A model generated the notes under the pieces. It saw only the letters and a list, made by a program, of their open reading frames with translations, was not told where the DNA came from and made no database searches. Positions 8,691 to 13,409 of a stretch of 13,968 nucleotides of DNA are shown one piece after another (position 1 is the first letter of the stretch; every line of letters begins with the position of its first letter). This DNA is from JAICLV01 sp036380925. GTDB lineage: Bacteria; Actinomycetota; Actinomycetes; Acidothermales; Acidothermaceae. The position numbers were made by a program, and so were the translations under genes. The stretch covers positions 1 through 13,968 of the forward strand of contig DASVDW010000113.1 of NCBI GenBank assembly GCA_036380925.1, written 5' to 3'.

Positions 8691-8722
8691 GCGTTTGGTG
8701 AGGCGCGGGCTTGTGTGACGAC

Positions 8723-9745
8723 GTGAGAGTGGGTCTGGTCGCGCCGCCGTGGATCCCCGTGCCGCCACCGTCGTACGGCGGAACGGAGTCCGTCATCGAC
8801 AATCTGGCGCGCGGCCTTGCGGCGCGTGGCCACGATGTTCGCCTTTTCACGGTGGGGGAGTCGACCTGCCCGGTGGCGCGCTGCTCGCTGTTTGACCACG
8901 CCGTGCAGCCAATCGGCGCCACCGTCGCCGAGGCGGCGCATGTGCTAAGGGCGTACGAGTGCTTGTCAGACTGCGACATCGTCCACGACCACACGATGAT
9001 CGGGCCGCTCACCTGGGCGCGGGTCGATCAGGGTCCGGCGGTCGTGACGACCAACCACGGCGAGTTCACCGCGATGACGCGAGCTGTCTATCGCGCGATT
9101 GCCGCCCGGGTTCCGGTGATCGCGATCTCGCACGCGCAACGCGAGTCCGCTCCCGAGGTCCCGGTCGCGGCGGTCATTCACCACGGCGTCGACCTCGACG
9201 TGTACCGCTACGGCCCCGGGGGCGACTACCTGCTCTTCGTCGGTCGAATGAACCCCGACAAAGGAGTGCATGACGCGATCCGGCTCGCCCGCCGCGCCGG
9301 ACGCCGGCTCGTGGTGGTCTCGAAGATCTGGGAGGACGTCGAGCGGAAGTACTTCGACGACGTGGTCCGACCGCTGCTCGGTCCCGATGTCGAACTGCTG
9401 ACGGAGGCCACGCTCGCGGAGCGGGTGGAGCTTTTCCGCCATGCCGCGGCGCTGCTCAACACGATCCGCTGGCCAGAGCCGTTTGGCCTGGTGATGGTCG
9501 AAGCGCTCGCCTGTGGCACACCGGTGATTGGATTCCCGCGCGGCGCCGCTCCGGAGATCGTCGACAACGGGGAGACGGGATTTCTCGATTGCGACGAGGA
9601 CGTGTTGTTGCGCGCGCCCATCGAGTCGATCGACCGCCATGCGTGCCGCGCCGCCGTGGAGCGCCGGTTCTCCGTCGCCCGGATGGCGCAAGACCACGAA
9701 ACACTTTACGAACGGGTCCTCGACAATAGGCCCCGCATCGCTTAG
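8723..9745 (+). CDS. Glycosyltransferase family 4 protein
   Basis: This 340-residue GT-B glycosyltransferase begins with MRVGLVAPPWIPVPPPSYGG, whose glycine-rich loop followed by TES is typical of GT4 N-terminal domains. The linker to the donor domain is near 160-172, followed by FVGRMNPDKG (172-181). The nucleotide-sugar motif EPFGLVMVEALACGTPVIG has Glu252 and Glu260 in the retaining E-x7-E arrangement. Family members transfer sugar from UDP- or GDP-sugars to lipids, glycans or small molecules; the acceptor is unknown. I prefer GTG 8723 because MRVGLVAPPW is the usual N-terminus. A TTG at 8711 would add four residues. No Shine-Dalgarno sits close upstream, so the transcript may be leaderless. 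It is transcribed away from GH65 and likely shares its control region. Synthesis or remodelling of a glucoside linked to the GH65 product is conjecture. Confidence 0.9.
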   Translation: MRVGLVAPPWIPVPPPSYGGTESVIDNLARGLAARGHDVRLFTVGESTCPVARCSLFDHAVQPIGATVAEAAHVLRAYECLSDCDIVHDHTMIGPLTWARVDQGPAVVTTNHGEFTAMTRAVYRAIAARVPVIAISHAQRESAPEVPVAAVIHHGVDLDVYRYGPGGDYLLFVGRMNPDKGVHDAIRLARRAGRRLVVVSKIWEDVERKYFDDVVRPLLGPDVELLTEATLAERVELFRHAAALLNTIRWPEPFGLVMVEALACGTPVIGFPRGAAPEIVDNGETGFLDCDEDVLLRAPIESIDRHACRAAVERRFSVARMAQDHETLYERVLDNRPRIA

Positions 9746-9751
9746 CCGGAG

Positions 9752-9783
9752 GGCCCACCGCCGTCTTCCGCAGCGGTCAGGCC
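9752..9783. terminator. Possible shared terminator hairpin between converging genes
   Basis: Between the GT4 stop (9745) and the DUF302 stop (9777), ACCGC at 9757-9761 pairs with GCGGT at 9773-9777 around an 11-base loop, with GGCC on both flanks (9752-9755, 9780-9783). It is short, loopy and lacks a U-run, so it is only a weak candidate. Confidence 0.25.
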
Positions 9784-10166
9784 GCGAGCCGGGCCAGCAC
9801 CCGCCGCAGCCGCGCGGCGGCGTCGTCCGCGACCGAACTGAGTTCGCCGTCGTCCGACAGTCGCACCATCACCTGCGGGTCAAGGGCCTCGACCGTGGTC
9901 CCGTTGTCGGCGGCCCTCACCACCACGTTGCAGGGCAACAGCAATCCCACGCTGCGGTCGATCGACAGCGCGCGATGGGCCAGCGGAGGGTTACAGGCGC
10001 CGAGGATCACGTAATCCTCCATGTGCTCGCCAAGCTTCTCGCGCAATGTCGCCGTGACGTCGATCTCGGTGAGGACGCCGAAGCCTTCGGCCTTCAGCTC
10101 TTCTCGAACGCGTTTCAATGTGTCGGCAAACGAGCCGTTGACAGTGATCGCGCTGCCGTAGCTCAT
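9777..10166 (-). CDS. DUF302 family protein
   Basis: This 129-residue soluble protein matches the DUF302 (TT1751-like) family over its whole length. The characteristic motif LGACNPPLAHRAL (55-67) and, downstream, GLLLPCNVVV (74-83) are intact, giving cysteines 58 and 79. The fold is a small alpha/beta domain; the biochemical role is not established. The gene is last of three, its ATG overlapping the OsmC stop (ATGA 10163-10166), in an operon with thioredoxin and an OsmC-like protein and divergent from a CsoR/CstR-like regulator. That company suggests a thiol, sulfur or metal task; this is inference from context. The two conserved cysteines would be obvious targets of thioredoxin. Confidence 0.88.
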   Translation of the reverse strand: MSYGSAITVNGSFADTLKRVREELKAEGFGVLTEIDVTATLREKLGEHMEDYVILGACNPPLAHRALSIDRSVGLLLPCNVVVRAADNGTTVEALDPQVMVRLSDDGELSSVADDAAARLRRVLARLAA

Positions 10167-10618
10167 CGCGGCGCCCCATCCGACGTGGCCAAGGCCGTGG
10201 CCAGCTCGATGTTGACCTCGGGCGGCGTCCGCAAGCTGTTGTGCACCGTGCAGTGCGACGCCACCGCGAGCAGGGCGTCGCGGCGGTCGGCGGGCAGGCC
10301 GTCGGGCAACGTGATCTCCACACGGACGTCGCTGACGCGCGCAGGGTGAGAGGTCAGCCGGTAATCACCCGTCACTCGCAATCCGACGGTGGAAAGCCGG
10401 TGCCGATCGAGGTAGCGCCGCGCATAGAACGCCACGCAGCTCACCAGTCCCGCGACGAACAACTCGGTCGGTGTCGGCGCGGTGTCATCACCGCCGTCCG
10501 CGACCGGCTGGTCGACGGCCAGCCGGTGCTGTCGGACCGCCACCGCGAACCGGTCGCCGTCCAAGTGTTGCGCGCTGATCACCGGTTGCCGCTCGTCGGC
10601 GGCGCCAGGCGCGCTCAT
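10163..10618 (-). CDS. OsmC/Ohr-family peroxiredoxin-like protein
   Basis: This 151-residue OsmC-superfamily protein has both family cysteines: Cys61 in ELFVAGLVSCVAFYARRYL and Cys123 in SHCTVHNSL. In OsmC and Ohr enzymes these form the peroxidatic and resolving pair that reduces organic hydroperoxides; some OsmC-like proteins instead handle persulfides or other sulfur species. The sequence is nearer the general OsmC/YhfA group than classical Ohr. ATG 10618 overlaps the thioredoxin stop (ATGA 10615-10618). A longer open frame to 10903 is only a shadow of the thioredoxin gene and reads as R/G-rich nonsense. Thioredoxin encoded directly upstream is a plausible electron donor. The substrate is not determined by the sequence. 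Confidence 0.9.
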   Translation of the reverse strand: MSAPGAADERQPVISAQHLDGDRFAVAVRQHRLAVDQPVADGGDDTAPTPTELFVAGLVSCVAFYARRYLDRHRLSTVGLRVTGDYRLTSHPARVSDVRVEITLPDGLPADRRDALLAVASHCTVHNSLRTPPEVNIELATALATSDGAPR

Positions 10619-10977
10619 CCCGCGCGCTCGGCAATCTCGCGCCGGACCTCGTCCATGTCGAGATCGCGCACCGCCCGGATGAGGTCGTCGAGCGCGGCCG
10701 AAGCGATCGCACCCGGCTGGGAGAAAACCAGCACCCCGTCGCGGAAAGCCATCAGCGTGGGGATCGAGCGGATGCCGGCCGCACCGGCCAGTTCGCCCTC
10801 CGCCTCGGTGTCGACCTTCCCGAACGTGATGTCGGCGTGCTGCTCGCTTGCGGCTTCGAAGACCGGGCCAAACATGCGGCATGGACCACACCACGACGCC
10901 CACCAGTCGACCAGGGTGATGCCCTCACTGGTGACCGCGTCCTCGAACGTGTCGCGGGTCAGGTTGACTGTTGGCAT
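10615..10977 (-). CDS. Thioredoxin
   Basis: This 120-residue thioredoxin has the active site WCGPC (Cys30 and Cys33 in DWWASWCGPCRMF), the buried Asp24 region (LVDWW) and the cis-proline motif SIPT with Pro73. It is slightly longer than the usual 105-110 residues because of a charged C-terminal helix (about 107-120). It is cytosolic with no signal peptide. It heads a three-gene run with OsmC-like and DUF302 proteins, each joined by a 4-bp ATGA overlap, so it probably reduces those partners. Its own start has a good Shine-Dalgarno (AAGGAGGA at 10992-10985). A CsoR-type operator-like element lies just upstream of that site, so the operon is probably controlled by the divergent regulator. It need not be the housekeeping thioredoxin of the cell. 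Confidence 0.95.
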   Translation of the reverse strand: MPTVNLTRDTFEDAVTSEGITLVDWWASWCGPCRMFGPVFEAASEQHADITFGKVDTEAEGELAGAAGIRSIPTLMAFRDGVLVFSQPGAIASAALDDLIRAVRDLDMDEVRREIAERAG

Positions 10978-10984
10978 CGCGCGC

Positions 10985-10992
10985 TCCTCCTT
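10985..10992 (-). promoter_or_regulatory. Shine-Dalgarno of the thioredoxin gene
   Basis: The minus-strand sequence AAGGAGGA sits 7 bases ahead of ATG 10977 and fixes that start. It lies immediately next to the operator-like element at 10996-11016, so that element would be at or just upstream of the transcript start. Confidence 0.75.
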
Positions 10993-10995
10993 CTC

Positions 10996-11016
10996 GGATA
11001 CCCCCTACCGTATATC
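10996..11016. promoter_or_regulatory. CsoR-type operator-like element upstream of thioredoxin
   Basis: The core ATACCCCCTACCGTAT (10998-11013) has ATAC/GTAT arms around a C-tract; on the minus strand it reads TACGGTAGGGGGTAT. This resembles known CsoR-family operators, which combine a G-tract with flanking TAC/GTA half-sites, for example that of B. subtilis copZA. It lies between the thioredoxin ribosome site and a GATATA sequence that could be its -10 element. A matching element sits next to the divergent regulator gene. Confidence 0.5.
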
Positions 11017-11074
11017 AACGAAGCGGTCCGCCAGTCCATTCCGCGCGATGTTTGACCGCGACCCAGGTCATGCC

Positions 11075-11091
11075 GCCAGAGCCAAAGGACT
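11075..11091. repeat. 17-bp intergenic motif, copy 1
   Basis: GCCAGAGCCAAAGGACT occurs here in the trx/regulator intergenic region. A copy differing at one base occurs at 13314-13330 upstream of the membrane-protein operon, in each case with AGGTCA four or five bases before it. It directly abuts the operator-like palindrome at 11092. Confidence 0.55.
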
Positions 11092-11106
11092 TACCCGCCG
11101 GGGTAT
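11092..11106. promoter_or_regulatory. CsoR-type operator-like palindrome upstream of the regulator gene
   Basis: TACCC-GCCG-GGGTA (11092-11105) is a perfect 5-bp inverted repeat around 4 bp, followed by TAGGCT (11106-11111), which fits the mycobacterial -10 pattern TAnnnT. A repressor bound here would cover the promoter of the regulator gene 32 bp downstream, suggesting autorepression, as is usual in the CsoR/CstR family. Binding is not proven. Confidence 0.55.
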
Positions 11107-11126
11107 AGGCTGAAGGGGTTGACGAC

Positions 11127-11132
11127 AGGGAG
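11127..11132 (+). promoter_or_regulatory. Shine-Dalgarno of the CstR-like regulator
   Basis: AGGGAG ends 5 bases before ATG 11138 and supports that start over the in-frame GTG at 11132, which overlaps the motif itself. Confidence 0.65.
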
Positions 11133-11137
11133 TGGCG

Positions 11138-11404
11138 ATGGAACTGCGCGGTGAGGACCTTGGCGACGTGGTCAAGCGGTTGCGGCGCGCCGAGGGCCAG
11201 ATCCGGGGCGTGATCGCGATGATCGAGGAGGGGCGTGACTGCGCCGACATCGTCACGCAGCTGGCCGCCGTCTCGCGGGCCCTCGACCGTGCCGGCTTTC
11301 GAGTCATCGCCGCCGGCCTGCGGCAGTGCGCCGAAAGCACCGACCGCGGGGGCAGCCGCCTCGACCAGGAACGGCTGGAGAAACTGTTCTTGTCGCTCGC
11401 CTGA
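11138..11404 (+). CDS. CsoR/RcnR/CstR-family transcriptional regulator, CstR-like (Cys-x-Cys, no metal histidine)
   Basis: This 88-residue all-helical repressor of the DUF156 family shows the DNA-contact helix VVKRLRRAEGQIRGVIAMIEEG (positions 11-32). Copper-sensing CsoR binds Cu(I) through Cys36, His61 and Cys65 (M. tuberculosis numbering). Here Cys35 and Cys64 keep the exact 29-residue spacing, but the histidine position is Gly60 (ITERVIAAG-LRQC context: RVIAAGLRQC). Loss of that ligand with retention of both cysteines is the hallmark of CstR, which senses persulfides and polysulfides through a Cys-Cys link, so copper sensing is unlikely. The gene is divergent from a thioredoxin/OsmC/DUF302 operon and has palindromes suited to the family on both sides of the intergenic region. 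I infer that it represses itself and that operon until oxidised or persulfidated. An unknown metal or redox signal remains possible. Confidence 0.88.
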   Translation: MELRGEDLGDVVKRLRRAEGQIRGVIAMIEEGRDCADIVTQLAAVSRALDRAGFRVIAAGLRQCAESTDRGGSRLDQERLEKLFLSLA

Positions 11405-11419
11405 GCGCAACGCCTGGAC

Positions 11420-12193
11420 TCAGCTCACCGCCAGCGAGGTGATCCTCGCGCGGTAGAACATGCCTTCCGACCAGCGGTCCGTGCCGATGTACCAGCCGGC
11501 GGTGAACGCCGACGGAATGGTGATGCCCTCGAACGTCGACTCAGCAAGGAAGATGACCCCGAACGGATAGCGTCCGAACCGCTGGCCGAGCGGATTCCCC
11601 CAGCGGCTGCTGTGGACCTCGAGCAGCTGACCGCTGCGACCGACAAGGAAGGTCACCGACTCAGCTCGGCCGTCGATGACGGTTGTGGCCACAAAGCGAT
11701 TCTGGTCGTCAGACTCCCACGTCGCGGTTTCGTACGCCGTGGGAAGCAACGCAAGCTCCGCGGCCAGCCGTCCGGCCGCGCTCGCCGTGACGTCCGCGCC
11801 GGACGATGTCGCGAAGGGCAGCAGGCCGGCCATCCGCCAGCGCATCTCCCCGGAGCCGTTGCCGTACCGGTCGAATCCGGTGATGGGAACGCCCGCGAAT
11901 CGGGTTGCGGCCGCCCAGACGTAGCCGCGCCCAGGCGCAAGCAGTTGCCTCGCGAGGAAGCGTCTCCAACGGCCGAGCCTGATCTCGCCCGTCATCTGCA
12001 GGGACGCGGCGCGCGCGAGCGGCGTCCCTGGCGCGATGGAGTGCCGCAGCCAGCGGCGCATCGGATCGGGCAGTCGCTCGTCCACGTCGTCCGGGCTGAA
12101 CACGCCGGTCGGCGCCGCCTCGCCCAACGTCGTCCAGGCGCGCGCTGCCGCCGCAGTCAGGTTCGCCGGTGGCTCATGCGAGATCACGGTCAC
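11420..12193 (-). CDS. DUF6544-like conserved protein
   Basis: This 257-residue soluble protein has no signal peptide or membrane helix. LPDPMRRWLRHSIAPGTPL (41-59), the following GEIRLGRWRRFLARQLLAPGRGYVW region and the C-terminal AGWYIGTDRWSEGMFYRARIT resemble the actinobacterial DUF6544 family, whose function is unknown; I make this match from memory and hold it with moderate confidence. The start is GTG 12193, which shares GTGA with the stop of the DUF4389 gene (12190-12193). The much longer open frame to 12739 is a shadow of the DUF4389 gene. Repeated W/Y/F residues suggest a beta-rich, possibly lipid- or ligand-binding domain, but nothing catalytic is recognisable. It is last of three genes and converges on the regulator gene with 15 bp between the stops. 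Confidence 0.7.
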   Translation of the reverse strand: MTVISHEPPANLTAAAARAWTTLGEAAPTGVFSPDDVDERLPDPMRRWLRHSIAPGTPLARAASLQMTGEIRLGRWRRFLARQLLAPGRGYVWAAATRFAGVPITGFDRYGNGSGEMRWRMAGLLPFATSSGADVTASAAGRLAAELALLPTAYETATWESDDQNRFVATTVIDGRAESVTFLVGRSGQLLEVHSSRWGNPLGQRFGRYPFGVIFLAESTFEGITIPSAFTAGWYIGTDRWSEGMFYRARITSLAVS

Positions 12194-12813
12194 CGCTCGT
12201 CGCCGCCCATGTCGAGTCGGAACGGCGGGTACTCGTCGGTCATCAACGACGCGTATGCCGCGACGCGAAGTGTCCAGCGGTTGAGCCCGAGGACGAAATC
12301 GAAGATTGGCCGCGGGTAGTCCCGGTTGAAGAGCAGCAGCACGGCGGCGACGAGCACCAGTATGCCGATGAGACCGCCCCCGCCACCCGCGATCGCGCCG
12401 ACCACGAGGTAGTGCGGTATGGCCAACAGCCACCACTTCACGAGCACCAAGCCGCGGGACAGCTGCGCCGGATATTCGACGTCGAAATGCGCGGGGTAGT
12501 CGGGCACATCGGCCAAGGTGAACGGCGGATACCGGTCTGTGCCTAGCGCTCCGTACGTGTAGTACTCCACTCGCCACGTCCAGCGCAGCACACCCACGTT
12601 GAAATCGAAGATCCCTCGCGGGTACCTGCCTGTGAACAGGATGGCGAAGAACGCGACGACGCTCAGCACCAGGAACGCGACCCACATGAACATCAGCACG
12701 ATGACATGCGGCAGCGCGAGTATCCACTTCACCAGCCACAGCCAGCGAGACAGCGGCAGATCGAGTCGCGCGCTGACGCGTGCGGGGTAGGAGTCACCCG
12801 TTGCGATGGTCAT
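12190..12813 (-). CDS. DUF4389 membrane protein with two tandem repeats
   Basis: This 207-residue integral membrane protein is made of two homologous units, 22-100 and 119-200. Each has the same order: S-R-x-L-x-LVKW, an A-(L/I)-PH motif (34-36 and 132-134), a hydrophobic stretch long enough for one or two membrane spans, RYP or DYP, then IFDF-x-(V/L)-G-(V/L)-x-RW-T-x-RV, and finally a TD-(R/E)-YPPF-x-L end. This is the DUF4389 pattern, a family of unknown function common in actinobacteria. The conserved tails after the membrane spans are probably on one face. ATG 12813 overlaps the upstream membrane protein stop (ATGA 12810-12813). A longer frame to 13293 is a shadow of that gene. The glycine run in unit 2 (143-147) has no counterpart in unit 1. 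Confidence 0.88.
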   Translation of the reverse strand: MTIATGDSYPARVSARLDLPLSRWLWLVKWILALPHVIVLMFMWVAFLVLSVVAFFAILFTGRYPRGIFDFNVGVLRWTWRVEYYTYGALGTDRYPPFTLADVPDYPAHFDVEYPAQLSRGLVLVKWWLLAIPHYLVVGAIAGGGGGLIGILVLVAAVLLLFNRDYPRPIFDFVLGLNRWTLRVAAYASLMTDEYPPFRLDMGGDER

Positions 12814-13253
12814 CGTGTTCTCACCTGCCAGTTCTTCGAAACTCGGTGGGTGCTGGACACATCGCTGGACACATCGCGCGGCCGGCGCGGTTGTCGGAGC
12901 ATGTGCCGTGACGTCGCGGACGCCCACAGCAGCGCGGTGATCGCGAACAGCGTCGTCAGCGCGAGTTCTGAGCCGAATGCGATCGCGGCAAGCCCAATGA
13001 CCAAAGCCGCGGCGCCGAGCACCATTTGCGCTTGGCCGAGCAGGCTCCGTCCCGGCCCAAGTCGAAAGAGTTCTGGGTCGGCGCTCGTCGCGCACGCGGC
13101 GATTCCCAGAAACAACACGACGGCGGCGACCGCCCGCACGCTGCCGAGGTCCGGAACGTGCACGTCCGCCACGTGCAGGCCGTAGTACGCGGCGGCGACC
13201 AAGACCAGGAACGTCGCGGTGAAATCGCGCAGGCGGAGTCGCGAGATCTTCAC
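12810..13253 (-). CDS. Small four-helix membrane protein of unknown function
   Basis: This 147-residue protein has four predicted membrane helices at about 11-28, 41-56, 72-94 and 96-113 and a basic, Ser/Arg-rich cytoplasmic-looking tail (114-147). I do not recognise a named family. The start GTG 13253 is supported by AGGAGGAGG on the minus strand at 13267-13259, five bases ahead. Its stop overlaps the DUF4389 start, so the two membrane proteins are likely made together and may form a complex. The tail holds a DVSSDVSS repeat caused by an exact 12-bp tandem duplication at 12853-12876, which suggests the tail tolerates change. A DosR-like box lies about 85 bp upstream of the start. Confidence 0.75.
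   Translation of the reverse strand: MKISRLRLRDFTATFLVLVAAAYYGLHVADVHVPDLGSVRAVAAVVLFLGIAACATSADPELFRLGPGRSLLGQAQMVLGAAALVIGLAAIAFGSELALTTLFAITALLWASATSRHMLRQPRRPRDVSSDVSSTHRVSKNWQVRTR
12853..12876. repeat. Exact 12-bp tandem duplication
   Basis: CTGGACACATCG occurs twice back to back (12853-12864 and 12865-12876) near the 3' end of the four-helix membrane-protein gene, encoding the repeated DVSS tetrapeptide. Perfect identity suggests a recent duplication, or slippage-prone sequence. Confidence 0.9.
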
Positions 13254-13258
13254 CTCGG

Positions 13259-13267
13259 CCTCCTCCT
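13259..13267 (-). promoter_or_regulatory. Shine-Dalgarno of the four-helix membrane-protein gene
   Basis: AGGAGGAGG on the minus strand, five bases ahead of GTG 13253. Its strength is the main reason for accepting a GTG start there and rejecting the longer reading frames that cross this region. Confidence 0.75.
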
Positions 13268-13313
13268 CTCGACGGCTGCGCTACCCCAACCATGCGTGGT
13301 CAAGGTCAGCGCT

Positions 13314-13330
13314 GCCAGAGCGAAAGGACT
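13314..13330. repeat. 17-bp intergenic motif, copy 2
   Basis: GCCAGAGCGAAAGGACT matches copy 1 at 11075-11091 in 16 of 17 bases. It runs into the small palindrome GGACTGTCC (13326-13334). Both copies have the same orientation relative to the minus-strand operons they precede. Confidence 0.55.
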
Positions 13331-13336
13331 GTCCGA

Positions 13337-13356
13337 ATAGGGACTTCCGGCCAATC
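13337..13356. promoter_or_regulatory. DosR-like box upstream of the membrane-protein operon
   Basis: ATAGGGACTTCCGGCCAATC keeps GGGACT, the first W, the central G and CC of the DosR consensus but is poor in its outer right half. It is centred about 90 bp upstream of GTG 13253, with GGACTGTCC (13326-13334) beside it as a possible second, closer site. Both lie in the 156-bp gap 13254-13409, which otherwise shows only the ribosome site. Confidence 0.4.
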
Positions 13357-13409
13357 GAGGCCGTCTCGCGACCGCATCGGGTGTAGGCGTTCGTGCCGAC
13401 GCCGCGCCG

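Noticed and set aside
8617..9012. Upstream extension of the GH65 reading frame by 132 codons
   Set aside because: It lies antisense to the GT4 gene, reads as low-complexity G/P/R-rich sequence without family similarity and would erase the divergent promoter region. High GC keeps opposite frames open.
11084..11103. AAAGGACTTACCCGCCGGGG as a DosR box
   Set aside because: Only the GGACT half fits; the second half lacks the G and CC positions. The palindrome here is explained better as a CsoR-type operator.
11138..11404. Calling the regulator a copper-sensing CsoR
   Set aside because: The ligand histidine is glycine here and no copper-export gene lies beside it.
11401..11423. Hairpin CTGAG/CTCAG between the stops of the regulator and DUF6544-like genes
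   Set aside because: The stem is only 5 bp with a 13-base loop and no T-run; too weak to call a terminator.
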